From: Planctomycetaceae bacterium
GTDB taxonomy: Bacteria > Planctomycetota > Planctomycetia > Gemmatales > Gemmataceae
Reading direction: 5' to 3'
NCBI GenBank assembly: GCA_013823135.1
Contig: PNLP01000012.1
Span: 62,001 to 126,000, forward strand
Length of the DNA stretch: 64,000 nucleotides
A program made the translations under genes and the position numbers. Of this stretch, positions 49,549 through 57,814 are shown piece after piece (the stretch's first letter is position 1; each line of letters begins with the position of its first letter). The notes below the pieces were generated by a model, which saw only the letters and a list, made by a program, of their open reading frames with translations, was not told where the DNA came from and made no database searches.

Positions 49549-50334
49549 TCATGCAGCACCTTCAGGCTTCAGGCCACCGAAACGGCGTTCGCGGCGAGCG
49601 AAATCTCCCAGCGCTTCGTGAAGCAACTCGGCTCCGAATTCGGGCCAGAACTTCGGCGTCACCCACAGTTCGGCATACGAGATTTGCCACAACAGGTAAT
49701 TCGAGACACGCATCTCGCCCGCTGTGCGAATCAACAAGTCCGGGTCCGGCATGCCGCCAGTGTAGAGCGCCTCGGAGATGCTTGCCTCGTCGATCTGCTC
49801 GGGGGTCAGGTCGCCGCGCTGAACGCGAGCCGCGATGGCTCGCACGGCGTCCACGATCTCGGCCCGACTGCCGTAGTTGATCGCGAGGCAGAGCGTGAGT
49901 CCGGTGTTATCTTTCGTCAGGCGTGTGTTCTCGTCGATCTCGGCGAGCACCTCGTCGGGCAACCCATCGCGGCGACCGATGACCGTGAAGCGGATGTTCT
50001 GAGCGAGGATCTTCGCTCGTTCCGCGAGGAGGTATTCCTTCAAGAGCGCCATCAGGAAGTCGATCTCGAGCTTGGGTCGCTTCCAGTTCTCGGAACTCAG
50101 GCAGTACAGCGTGAGTTGCCCCAGCCCGAGCCGGCAGCATTCCTCGGTCACTTCATCGACCGATTTTGCACCCCGAGCGTGGCCCTCGACACGTTCCTTC
50201 CCCTGAGCGCGTGCCCAACGGCCGTTGCCATCCATGATGATGGCGACGTGTCGCGGAAGTTTCGCCGGATCTAGTCCGGCGCTCGCGGCATACGTAGTGG
50301 GGTTGTGAGGTTCCGGCATCGGGTGTCGCGTCAC
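49549..50334 (-). CDS. uppS: Isoprenyl transferase (undecaprenyl diphosphate synthase)
   Basis: 261 residues. It condenses isopentenyl diphosphates onto farnesyl diphosphate in cis to make the lipid carrier for envelope polymers; cytoplasmic, membrane-associated, homodimeric. The catalytic Asp is in IIMDGNGRWA (about residue 35), followed by HARGAKSVDEV, LTLYCLSSENWKRP, and late PDPDLLIRTAGEMRVSNYLLWQISYAELW, all diagnostic. The GTG start at 50334 overlaps the stop of the upstream reductase gene by four bases (GTGA), implying coupled translation; ATG 50319 is an alternative with no ribosome-binding site. The presence of the pathway agrees with growing evidence that planctomycetes make peptidoglycan. 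Confidence 0.94.
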   Translation of the reverse strand: MTRHPMPEPHNPTTYAASAGLDPAKLPRHVAIIMDGNGRWARAQGKERVEGHARGAKSVDEVTEECCRLGLGQLTLYCLSSENWKRPKLEIDFLMALLKEYLLAERAKILAQNIRFTVIGRRDGLPDEVLAEIDENTRLTKDNTGLTLCLAINYGSRAEIVDAVRAIAARVQRGDLTPEQIDEASISEALYTGGMPDPDLLIRTAGEMRVSNYLLWQISYAELWVTPKFWPEFGAELLHEALGDFARRERRFGGLKPEGAA

Positions 50335-51713
50335 TCCACGCGCGAGAAGAGGTCGTTCAAGCCTTCGGTCATGGTCGGGTGGGCGTAGACCAAGTCTCGC
50401 AGTGCGGTGTACGGCAATCCGCCGAGCATCGCGACCTGAACGGTTGCCATGATCTCGCCGCCCTCGGCAGCCAGGATCGCCGCGCCGAGAATCTTGTCAG
50501 TCTCTGCGTCGATCACGGCTTTCAGCAAGCCGTGGGTTTCGCCCATCGTAACGGCTCTCGCAATCGCGGACACAGGCAACTTAGCGATCTTCACCTTCCG
50601 CCCCTGCTTGCGGGCTTCCTGCTCGGTGAGCCCCACGCGGCCCAACTCCGGATCGGTGAACAGCGTGTACGGCATCATGCGATCGGCCGTGGTGCGATTA
50701 CCGCCGGTGAGGTTCGCGTACACGATGCGGAAATCGTCGAGCGAGGCGTGCGTGAACTGCGGCCCGCCGTTGACATCACCCAGTGCCCACACATCCGTTG
50801 CCGTCGTCTCCAGCTTTTGGTTTACCTTCACGAACCCGCGAGTGTCGAGTTCCACTCCCGTTACGGCGAGATTCAATTCCTCGGTGTTCGGCACCCGCCC
50901 GATCGCGACCATCAGGTCCGATCCTTCGATCACTTGCTCACCGGCCTCCGTCCGCAATTTGAGAGTGATCCCTTTCCCGGAGACACCAGCGATCCGCTGG
51001 ACTTCCGCACCGGTAATAACGTCAATACCCTCGTGCTTGAAGATACTGAGGAGTTCGTCAGCAACGTCCCGATCTTCACGAGGTAAGAAGCTGGCCCCGC
51101 GGTCGATGAGTGTCACGCGAGAACCGAAGCGTCGGAACACTTGGGCGAATTCGCAGCCGATGTAGCCAGCACCAAGAATGACGAGGTGTTCGGGGAGTCG
51201 GTCGAGTTCCTGCACCGATTCGCTGTCGAGTGGCTTCGCTTCAGCCAGTCCAGGCATCGCGGGATGTGATGGCCGCGTCCCCGTGTTGATAAAAACCTTA
51301 TCGGCCGTGAGAGTACGAGTGCCGCCCTCACGCAGTTGCACCTCGAACGCCTTGGGGCCGGTGAATCGGGCATTGCCCATGAGGAGCGTCATTCCGGAGC
51401 GGTCGAACCCACCCTGATTCCTCGCCACCATCGTGGCTACGACCTGACGCTTACGTTGTCGCACGCTTTCAGGGTTCGCGCCGCCGAAACTCACCTGGAT
51501 GCCGAATTCCGCCGCTCGCTTCGCCAACTCGGCCACCTTCGCAGACTTCACCATGGTCTTCGTGGGGATGCACGCGACGTTGATACACGAACCGCCGATC
51601 ATCCCCCGCTCGACCATGACAACACGACGACCACTCGATGCCATTTTCATGGCGAGGGTCTTGCCACCTTTCCCCCCGCCGATGATCGCGAACTCAAAGT
51701 GCTCGGTCGGCAT
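50331..51713 (-). CDS. FAD-dependent pyridine nucleotide-disulfide oxidoreductase (mercuric reductase/RclA-like)
   Basis: 460 residues from ATG 51713 (GAGGT upstream). FAD-binding FAIIGGGKGGKTLAM, redox-active disulfide GGSCINVACIPTKT (Cys pair five apart), NAD(P)-binding LVILGAGYIGCEFAQVFRRFGSRVTLI, second FAD motif VWALGDVNG, and interface HPTMTEGLNDLF. In dihydrolipoamide dehydrogenase and glutathione reductase the tail has HxxxxE as catalytic acid-base; here the pattern is AHPTMTEG, compatible. The CINVACIPTK string and the AIARAVTMGETHGLLKAVID region fit the MerA/RclA/YkgC branch rather than lipoamide dehydrogenase, and no lipoyl-complex gene is near. Substrate unknown. It overlaps uppS by four bases. 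Confidence 0.85.
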   Translation of the reverse strand: MPTEHFEFAIIGGGKGGKTLAMKMASSGRRVVMVERGMIGGSCINVACIPTKTMVKSAKVAELAKRAAEFGIQVSFGGANPESVRQRKRQVVATMVARNQGGFDRSGMTLLMGNARFTGPKAFEVQLREGGTRTLTADKVFINTGTRPSHPAMPGLAEAKPLDSESVQELDRLPEHLVILGAGYIGCEFAQVFRRFGSRVTLIDRGASFLPREDRDVADELLSIFKHEGIDVITGAEVQRIAGVSGKGITLKLRTEAGEQVIEGSDLMVAIGRVPNTEELNLAVTGVELDTRGFVKVNQKLETTATDVWALGDVNGGPQFTHASLDDFRIVYANLTGGNRTTADRMMPYTLFTDPELGRVGLTEQEARKQGRKVKIAKLPVSAIARAVTMGETHGLLKAVIDAETDKILGAAILAAEGGEIMATVQVAMLGGLPYTALRDLVYAHPTMTEGLNDLFSRVE

Positions 51714-51740
51714 AGTTACCTCACGAAATCACCACAAACA

Positions 51741-51900
51741 GAGCCACGGATGAACACGGATGAAACACAAAAGGCAAGAAAACAAAAAGACCTTGTGTTA
51801 AAATCCTCGATCTGTTGGCGATCTTGGCTTTTGTCATTTCCAACAAATCCTTTTTGTCTGTTGCATTCATCCGTGTTTCATCGGTATTCATCCGTGGCTC
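51741..51900. repeat. 160-base element bounded by inverted repeats
   Basis: The two ends, beginning at 51741 and ending at 51900, are inverted copies that share GAGCCACGGATGAA at the boundary and further ACGGATGAA units inward. The centre is AT-rich (about 51770-51860). It lies between purA and the oxidoreductase gene. CCACGGATGAACACGGATG-type ends are a recurrent intergenic motif in many bacteria, so I see it as a dispersed non-coding repeat. Confidence 0.75.
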
Positions 51901-51912
51901 AGTCGTTGTTTT

Positions 51913-53211
51913 TCACACCACTCGAATGGTCTGTTCGCGACCGGGGCCGACGGACACCACCGAGACCGGCAACCCCACCAACTCTCCCACGCGGTCGATG
52001 TATCGCCGGGCAGCGGCGGGCAAATCTGTCAGCTTGCGAGCAGCGGTGATGTCCTCGGTCCAGCCGGGGATCGTTTCGTAGATCGGCTTGCAGCGTTCCA
52101 GTTCGTGAGCATCGCTGGTGAAGTGCGTGCGGCGTTCGCCGTCGAGTTCGTAGCCCACGCACAGTTTCAGTTCGGGCAAGCCGCTCAGCACGTCGAGCAG
52201 CATCAGTGTGATCTCGTCGGCACCGGACAACGCCGCAGTGTAACGCACGGCCAGGGCGTCGAACCAGCCCGTGCGGCGTGGCCGACCGGTGACGGTGCCG
52301 AACTCGCGGCCAATCCTGCGAATGCGTTCGCCGACGCCATCAGGGCCGTCGTCGAGTTCCGTCGGGAACGGGCCGCGACCGACGCGAGTTGTGTACGCCT
52401 TCACCACGCCGATGATCCGCTTCACGTGCTTCGCGGGAAGCCCCGTGCCGCTCCAGATCCCCGACGGCAAACTGCTCGAACTTGTGACATACGGGTAGGT
52501 GCCGTGATCGACGTCGAGGAGGCTTCCTTGTGCGGCCTCGAAGAGCACGCGCTTGCCGGCCTTCACGGAATCGTGCAGGAGTCGCGCTGTGTCGGTCACA
52601 TACGGACGGATCCGTTCGGCGTACTTCAGGTATTCGTCGGCAACGGCATCCGGATCGAAGACCTTCGCGCCGGCAGCCCCATCGGCGAAGGCGACCATCA
52701 GCCGGTTCTTGAACGGCACAACTTGCTTGAGGCGTTCGCGGAGGTGATCGGGCCGCAAGAGTTCGCCCACGCGGATGGCGAACCGGCGACCGACTTTGTC
52801 CTGGTAGCACGGCCCGATGCCGCGGCCCGTGGTGCCGATCTTCCCTTCGCTGTTCCCCTCGGCGAGGCGTTCTTCCTCCATGTGATACGGGAAGATGACG
52901 TGGGCGTGATCGCTCAGCACCAGCCGCTTCGAGACATCGACGCCGCGCTCGGCGAGTTGATCGACTTCCTCTAGGAATCGCGGAGGGTAAACGACGACGC
53001 CATTTCCAATAATGGAGGTGACACTCGGGCGGATCACTCCGGTGGGAAGCAGGGACAGCTTGAAGGTCTTGCCGTCCACAATGACCGTGTGGCCGGCGTT
53101 TGCTCCACCGTTGTAGCGAACCACAAGATCGAACTCATCGCCAATGAGATCGACAATCTTACCCTTGGCCTCGTCGCCCCATTGAAGCCCGACCACGCAC
53201 GTTCCGGCCAT
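51913..53211 (-). CDS. purA: Adenylosuccinate synthetase
   Basis: 432 residues; makes adenylosuccinate from IMP, aspartate and GTP in the first committed step to AMP. ATG 53211 opens MAGTCVVGLQWGDEAKGKIVDLIGDEFD; the P-loop reads GDEAKGK where most PurA proteins have GDEGKGK. Further landmarks are RYNGGANAGHTVIVDGKTFKLSLLPTG, ATTGRGIGPCYQDK-like GTTGRGIGPCYQDKVGRR, FEAAQGSLLDVDHGTYPYVTSS, and GRPRRTGWFDALAVRY. The open frame upstream to 53376 overlaps hairpins in the leader and is not expected to be translated. The long leader holds at least two hairpins, one with a U-run, suggesting either termination of upstream tRNA transcription or attenuation. Confidence 0.95.
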   Translation of the reverse strand: MAGTCVVGLQWGDEAKGKIVDLIGDEFDLVVRYNGGANAGHTVIVDGKTFKLSLLPTGVIRPSVTSIIGNGVVVYPPRFLEEVDQLAERGVDVSKRLVLSDHAHVIFPYHMEEERLAEGNSEGKIGTTGRGIGPCYQDKVGRRFAIRVGELLRPDHLRERLKQVVPFKNRLMVAFADGAAGAKVFDPDAVADEYLKYAERIRPYVTDTARLLHDSVKAGKRVLFEAAQGSLLDVDHGTYPYVTSSSSLPSGIWSGTGLPAKHVKRIIGVVKAYTTRVGRGPFPTELDDGPDGVGERIRRIGREFGTVTGRPRRTGWFDALAVRYTAALSGADEITLMLLDVLSGLPELKLCVGYELDGERRTHFTSDAHELERCKPIYETIPGWTEDITAARKLTDLPAAARRYIDRVGELVGLPVSVVSVGPGREQTIRVV

Positions 53212-53245
53212 TGCGAACCTGTCTGGAGAGCAATTAAACAACGTA

Positions 53246-53294
53246 CTGGCGGTTTTACGTCCGCCAGCAAAAACGCCCGGGACATTCCCGGGCG
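53246..53294 (-). promoter_or_regulatory. Two adjacent hairpins in the purA leader, the first with a U-run
   Basis: Reading the minus strand: hairpin 53294-53274 (CGCCCGGG, AATGT loop, perfect eight-base stem) followed at once by TTTTTGC, then a second hairpin 53267-53246 (CTGGCGG with CCGCCAG, eight-base loop), 34 bases before the purA ATG. The first is a good intrinsic terminator. Whether it ends the tRNA-Gln transcript or attenuates purA cannot be decided by eye. Confidence 0.6.
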
Positions 53295-53373
53295 GATCGG
53301 TCCATGACACACCCGAATCACGGTAGTAGTCCTGTGGCAAGGCGTCAAGTGGCCGGCTGAGTTGCGCAAAGAG

Positions 53374-53410
53374 CAAGGCCCGCTGTAACGTGTTGTTACA
53401 GCGGGCCTTG
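53374..53410 (-). terminator. Strong terminator downstream of tRNA-Gln
   Basis: A 16-base perfect stem, 53374-53389 with 53395-53410, five-base loop. On the minus strand it is followed by CTCTTTG. It begins 20 bases beyond the tRNA 3' end. Confidence 0.75.
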
Positions 53411-53430
53411 CCTGTTTTGGTGATTCCCAG

Positions 53431-53501
53431 TTACCCCGCTAGGATTCGAACCTAGACAATGAGAATCAGAATCTCAGGTGCTACCGTTACACTACGGGGT
53501 A
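53431..53501 (-). tRNA. tRNA-Gln (anticodon CTG)
   Basis: 71 bases. Acceptor stem TACCCCG/CGGGGTA, D stem GTGT/GCAC, anticodon stem TGAGA/TCTCA with loop TTCTGAT giving CTG, T arm CTAGG-TTCGAAT-CCTAG, discriminator A. The weak U1-A72 pair is typical for glutamine tRNAs. CCA is not encoded. A more common TTG isoacceptor is not in this window. Confidence 0.92.
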
Positions 53502-54111
53502 ATGAACTCGTTCAATCGGCTTACCCAAAACATACCAGCCGCCCTGAATCCTGACAAGCCACATCTTTTTCCGCTGCTCTCGGGACACATGCCTGTTGCG
53601 TGTCTCCCGTTGTGTTGTGGCGAACTTGTTGTACCCCGCCTGCAGACGAAAGCACTTCGAGGTCGGTATCTTTCGCTGTCTCGCATCACTCTGACTTGGA
53701 CCCTGAGATGAACAGGGATTGAGGATCGTAACGCAATTGCACAACACACGGTTCGCGAATGACTTGGCGCACTTCTCCGGGAGCCTGAAATTGTTCTGAT
53801 ACAGTTTCTTCCGGACGAATGGAATGGTTCCGGGTCTGAAACCATTGGTTCCGGGTCTGAAACCATTGGTTCCGGGTCTGAAACCATTGGTTCCGGGTCT
53901 GAAACCATTGGTTCCGGGTCTGAAACCATTGGTTCCGGACGCGGGGTGGGTATCTGGCCCGGAACCAATTACCCTCACTCCGGGCGGTTGACATTCCACG
54001 ATTATTACGTTTCGTCCTAACGAAATGCTCAGCCGGAACCCCTCAGGCAGACGGTTCCCTCGCGCTTCTCCATCTGGTACGCTCGGGCACTTCCCCACAC
54101 GGAGCGCTGCA
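53502..54111. other. 610-base non-coding region with tandem repeats
   Basis: Between tRNA-Gln and the beta-helix gene. No gene is supported; the open frames here arise because the 21-base repeat has no stops in several frames. From about 53940 the sequence ends the repeat with a GGTTCC/GGAACC interrupted palindrome (to 53969), then an AT-rich stretch (ATTATTACG, about 54000-54008) that could hold the promoter of the operon starting at 54112. Confidence 0.5.
53826..53939. repeat. Tandem 21-base repeat, five full copies plus a partial
   Basis: Units at 53826-53846, 53847-53867, 53868-53888, 53889-53909 and 53910-53930 are identical (GGTTCCGGGTCTGAAACCATT), followed by GGTTCCGGA. Each unit has GGTT...AACC ends, a weak palindrome. 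Perfect identity of copies suggests recent slippage-type expansion. Confidence 0.95.
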
Positions 54112-55581
54112 ATGTCTCGCCTCATCGTCCTGCCGTTGGCCGTTCTCGCCCTTGGGGTTCTGGGAACGCTGGCTCTCACCGGGCATACCCAGCCGCCACC
54201 GGGAGCCAAGGCTGCGAGCGGGAACATCCGCGAGCAGGGGGCAAAAGGCGACGGCACCACTGACGACACGCAGGCAATTCAACATGCCGTCGATGCCGCA
54301 ACGGGACTCGTGCAGTTACCGCCCGGAACGTACCGCATCACGAAAACCATCGTGATCGACCTCGCGAAGACCGGCTTCACCGGGGTCCGTGGCGAGGGTG
54401 TGCCGCGTGTCGTCATGGCTGGCGAAGGACCGGCGTTCAAGTTCATCGGCACACACGCCGGATCCGCCGACCCCAAGACGTTCAAGGATCCCGTCTGGGC
54501 CAGGGAGCGGATGCCCATCATCGAGAGCCTCGAAATCGTGGGCGAACACGAGAATGCCGACGGCATCGAAGCGACCGGCACGATGCAACTCACGATCACT
54601 CGCGTGCTGGTCCGGAAATGTCGCCACGGCATCCACCTGACGACACGCAATCGGAACGTCCTCATCGCCGATTGCCACATCTACGAGAATCGCGGGGTCG
54701 GCATCTTCCTGAACGCGCTGAACTTGCACCAGATCAACGTGACCGGTTGCCATGTCAGTTACTGCGACGACGGCGGCATTGTCTGCAAGGCCGGCGAGGT
54801 GCGAAACCTTCAGATCACAGGGTGCGACATCGAGAGCAATCAGGGCGAGAAGCGACCGCCGACTGCAAACATCCTGGTGGACAGCACGGACGGATCGAAC
54901 GCGGAAGTGGCCATCACCGGGAACACGATCCAGCACAACCACAAGGCTCCGGGCGGCGCGAACATCCGCATCAAGGGGCCAAGTGCCCGCAAGATCAAGG
55001 ACACGGCCGAGATGCGAGACGGCCACGTCACCATCTCGGGGAACATCATCAGCGACGTGATGGTGAACATTCACCTCGAGCACGCCCGCGGTGTCGTCAT
55101 CACGGGGAACACCTGCTGGACGGCTTATGAGTGGAACCTGCTCGCGGAGCACTCGACAGCGATCACGGTCGGGCCGAACAACTTCGACCGCAACCCGCGA
55201 TACGCTGCCGAGGAGAAGCCCGGGACCACGAACGCAATCCTGTTCCGCGATTGCCAGGATTGCACGCTCTCGGGGTTCACGCTATCCCGCACCCGCGCCG
55301 CTGGTGCAGGGCTCACACTAGAACGCTGTTCGCGATTGAATGTCACGGGGGCAACGATTTTGGACTGCGACGGTGTCGGTATGTTGTTGACGGACGTGAC
55401 GAACTCGCGCGTGAGCGATTGCCTGATCCGCGACGACCGGCCCGACGCGAGTTCGGTCTCGTTGCGAACCCGAGGTGGCAGCGACAACATGATTGTGGAC
55501 AACTACCTCGGCCGCCCTCACGACATTCTCAAGGGCGTGGGGTTGGTCGAGCGAAACTACGACGGGAGGGTGAAGCCATGA
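54112..55581 (+). CDS. Secreted right-handed beta-helix (pectate lyase-like) protein
   Basis: 489 residues from ATG 54112, opening a signal peptide/anchor (MSRLIVLPLAVLALGVLGTLALTG). The N-terminal pectate-lyase-3 pattern REQGAKGDGTTDDTQAIQHAVDAATGLVQLPPGTYRITKTIVI starts at about residue 42. A long right-handed helix follows, with repeated steps such as ADCHIYENRGVGIFLNALNLHQINVTGCHVSYCDDGGIVCK, ISGNIISDVMVNIHLEHARGVVITGNTCW and NVTGATILDCDGVGMLLTDVTNSRVSDCLIRDD. No catalytic set specific to a polysaccharide lyase can be named. Cysteines recur in the turns. Its stop overlaps the start of the next gene (ATGA), so it forms an operon with two small membrane proteins. Confidence 0.83.
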   Translation: MSRLIVLPLAVLALGVLGTLALTGHTQPPPGAKAASGNIREQGAKGDGTTDDTQAIQHAVDAATGLVQLPPGTYRITKTIVIDLAKTGFTGVRGEGVPRVVMAGEGPAFKFIGTHAGSADPKTFKDPVWARERMPIIESLEIVGEHENADGIEATGTMQLTITRVLVRKCRHGIHLTTRNRNVLIADCHIYENRGVGIFLNALNLHQINVTGCHVSYCDDGGIVCKAGEVRNLQITGCDIESNQGEKRPPTANILVDSTDGSNAEVAITGNTIQHNHKAPGGANIRIKGPSARKIKDTAEMRDGHVTISGNIISDVMVNIHLEHARGVVITGNTCWTAYEWNLLAEHSTAITVGPNNFDRNPRYAAEEKPGTTNAILFRDCQDCTLSGFTLSRTRAAGAGLTLERCSRLNVTGATILDCDGVGMLLTDVTNSRVSDCLIRDDRPDASSVSLRTRGGSDNMIVDNYLGRPHDILKGVGLVERNYDGRVKP

Positions 55582-56012
55582 AGCGTTTCATCGGCTATCC
55601 GCTCGGCTATGTTTGGGCATCGCCCAACAGCGTCCTGGGATTGGGGCTGTTGCCGTTCGTGTTGATGTCGGGCGGACGGGCACGCTTCCAGTCGGGGGTG
55701 GTCGAACTTTACGGCGGGTTCGCGGCGTGGTTCCTTCGCAACATCGCCGGCGGTGCGGGAGCGATGACGCTCGGCCACGTCATCGTGGCGCGCGATCTTC
55801 GGATGCTGAACTTCACCCGCAACCACGAGCACGTTCACGTTGGACAGTACATGCAGTGGGGGCCGCTGTTCCTGCCGATGTACGGGCTCTCCAGCTTCCT
55901 GTGCTGGCGAGCCGGGCTCAACCCGTATCTGGAGAACCGCTTCGAGAAGGTGGCTTACGGCTTGCACCCGTGCTTCGGCGAACCGCCAGATGAACCGGGA
56001 GCTACCGCGTGA
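55578..56012 (+). CDS. Small membrane protein with HEHVH motif, copy 1
   Basis: 144 residues. ATG 55578 overlaps the previous stop by four bases. Hydrophobic stretches at about 8-30, 45-72 and 93-110 suggest two to three membrane segments. The key feature is HEHVH at 83-87, within RNHEHVHVGQYMQWGPLFLPMYGLSSFLCWR; HExxH is the classic zinc-metalloprotease motif. A possible third ligand is Glu or His further on (LENRFEK, GLHP). It is paralogous with the next gene along nearly its whole length: YLW/YVWASPN, LSGG/MSGG, YGG, LGH, HEHVHV, WGPLxLPxYxLSSFLxWR. I do not recognise a characterised family. It could be a membrane-embedded peptidase or a non-catalytic metal protein. Confidence 0.8.
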   Translation: MKRFIGYPLGYVWASPNSVLGLGLLPFVLMSGGRARFQSGVVELYGGFAAWFLRNIAGGAGAMTLGHVIVARDLRMLNFTRNHEHVHVGQYMQWGPLFLPMYGLSSFLCWRAGLNPYLENRFEKVAYGLHPCFGEPPDEPGATA

Positions 56013-56410
56013 GCGCCCACCTGTTGTTGCGACCGTTCGCGTATCTGTGGGCACTGCCGAACACAACGCTCGGATTGCTGTTTGTTTTGCCCGCATTGCT
56101 TTCGGGCGGCGGTATTCGGTTTGAACGCGGAGCCATCGAAGTTTACGGCGGCATCACCCGATTCTTTCTGCGGCACTGTCTCTTCGTGAAGGCGTCGGCC
56201 CTGTGTTTGGGGCACGCCATTCTCGGTCAGAATCGCGAATGCCTCGACCACGCGCGAGATCACGAACACGTCCATGTGAAGCAATACGAGCGCTGGGGGC
56301 CGTTGATGTTGCCCGCGTATTTCTTGTCGAGTTTCCTGGCCTGGAGGCGTGGTGACCATTTCTACTTCGACAATCGCTTTGAACGCGAAGCGTACGGCCT
56401 CGATAGTTAA
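56009..56410 (+). CDS. Small membrane protein with HEHVH motif, copy 2
   Basis: 133 residues from GTG 56009, overlapping the previous stop as GTGA. Hydrophobic stretches at about 12-34, 55-73 and 96-112. HEHVH lies at 85-89 in RDHEHVHVKQYERWGPLMLPAYFLSSFLAWR, and His69 in CLGHAI matches His67 of copy 1. The C-terminus is NRFEREAYGLDS against NRFEKVAYGLHP in copy 1, so the two share a conserved NRFE-x-x-A-Y-G end too. Two side-by-side copies with full conservation of these residues imply that they matter for function, possibly as a heterodimer. It is the last gene of the three-gene overlap cluster; the next gene starts 103 bases on. Confidence 0.8.
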   Translation: MSAHLLLRPFAYLWALPNTTLGLLFVLPALLSGGGIRFERGAIEVYGGITRFFLRHCLFVKASALCLGHAILGQNRECLDHARDHEHVHVKQYERWGPLMLPAYFLSSFLAWRRGDHFYFDNRFEREAYGLDS

Positions 56411-56513
56411 TGCCCAACCCGCAATGTTGGGTGTCGGGATCATCTCGTATCTAGTAAGATAACCGGTCGACTGGCGATGAAGTGATTGTCCAAAACCCGA
56501 TACGCGAATTGCC

Positions 56514-57770
56514 ATGCCCCGCGACCGGAAGACGGAAGACGCGCAAGAACTGTTCACCCGCGGCCACACGGCGTTCAACGCTGGCGACCACCGCGAGGCG
56601 ATCGAGTGCTTCTCACGGGCCATCAACCTCAGGCCCGACGTGGCACTCGCCTACCGTTTCCGTGCTTATGCATACCTCGAACTTGGCGACCGCGTGCGTG
56701 CGTTGAACGACCTCGACCACGCGATCCGTCTGAAGCCCGACGATGTGCAGTCCTACGCGGACCGGGCCGCGGAACTCTACATGCAAAAGGCGTTCGACCT
56801 TGCTATTGCCGATTGCGACCGCGTGCTGAAGCTCGACCCAGGTCGCGCACCCATCTACGGGCTGCGTGGTCGTGCCCACGCCGAGCGAGGCGACACGGAG
56901 AGCGCCCTCCGAGACTACGCGACCGCCATCGCCAACGACCCGGAGAACCTTTCTCGCTATCTCCTCTGGCGTGCGCAACTGCACCTGGACTGCGAGAACT
57001 ACACGGCGGCTGATGCCGACACGGCGGCGATCATCGCGGCAGACCCGACCAACGCCGATGCCCACTTCACCCGTGGGACGATTCGCCAACAGGATGGCGA
57101 CCATGAGGGGGCGACGGAATCGTACACCGCAACGCTTGCGATCAAACCTGACCACCCGTTCGCGCTGCTCGGCCGGGCACACTGTCACTTCAACCGGCAG
57201 GACTACGCCGCGGTCATCGCCGACTGCAATCGCGTCATCGAGCTGATGCCCGGAGTGGTCAAGGCTTATGAACTCCGTGGCACGGCCAGGAAGACGCTGG
57301 GCAACTTCGACGGTGCACTCGCGGACTTCAACGAGGCCATCCGGCTCGCGCCCTCGGCCGTGATGCCCTACAACTATCGTGCGAGTCTCCACTACGCTCG
57401 CCAAAATTACGGCGGAGCGGTGCGGGATCATATGGAAGCGCTCAAACGCGACCCCCGTCATGCTGGGACCTTCAACCAGCTCGCGTGGGTGTGGAGCACA
57501 TGCCCCGACCCGGATGTGCGGAATGGCCAGCGAGCACGCGAGTGTGCCACCCGGGCGTGTGAACTAACCGAGTGGGCCGAAGCGGGATTCCTCGACACCC
57601 TCGCAGCGGCGCACGCTGAATGCGGGGAATTCGACGACGCCGTGAAATGGCAAGAGAAGGCGATGGGCTTGCTTGATGGCGATGTCGAGAAGGAAGCCGA
57701 CTATCAGTCGCGGCTTGACCAGTACCATCTCCACAAGCCCGCACGTGTCACCGGTGGAGCGGGCTCGTAA
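56514..57770 (+). CDS. Tetratricopeptide-repeat protein
   Basis: 418 residues from ATG 56514. At least nine TPR units in tandem, starting with AQELFTRGHTAFNAGDHREAIECFSRAINLRPD and ALAYRFRAYAYLELGDRVRALNDLDHAIRLKPD, each of about 34 residues with the usual Gly/Ala/Pro spacing, up to about residue 320. The last part (NQLAWVWSTCPDPDVRNGQRARECATRACELTEW, FLDTLAAAHAECGEFDDAVKWQEKAM) is a form common in planctomycete TPR proteins. There is no signal peptide. It is likely a cytoplasmic scaffold. The next gene, a methyltransferase, begins 44 bases downstream in the same direction. Confidence 0.9.
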   Translation: MPRDRKTEDAQELFTRGHTAFNAGDHREAIECFSRAINLRPDVALAYRFRAYAYLELGDRVRALNDLDHAIRLKPDDVQSYADRAAELYMQKAFDLAIADCDRVLKLDPGRAPIYGLRGRAHAERGDTESALRDYATAIANDPENLSRYLLWRAQLHLDCENYTAADADTAAIIAADPTNADAHFTRGTIRQQDGDHEGATESYTATLAIKPDHPFALLGRAHCHFNRQDYAAVIADCNRVIELMPGVVKAYELRGTARKTLGNFDGALADFNEAIRLAPSAVMPYNYRASLHYARQNYGGAVRDHMEALKRDPRHAGTFNQLAWVWSTCPDPDVRNGQRARECATRACELTEWAEAGFLDTLAAAHAECGEFDDAVKWQEKAMGLLDGDVEKEADYQSRLDQYHLHKPARVTGGAGS

Positions 57771-57814
57771 GACGCGGTACCAGCTTCGCCATCGAACAAA
57801 CAAGATTCAGCACA

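Noticed and set aside
49283..49621. Open frames across the uppS-cdsA gap
   Set aside because: They arise from the GC-rich nested palindrome and encode near-identical strings on both strands.
53826..53939. CRISPR-like repeat array
   Set aside because: Copies are directly adjacent with no spacers and no cas gene is near.
53487..54269. Minus-strand open frames with NGFRPGT, MVSDPEP or NQWFQTR repeats
   Set aside because: The same 21-base DNA repeat gives these in three frames; no frame has flanking coding features, so it is a DNA repeat and not a repeat protein.
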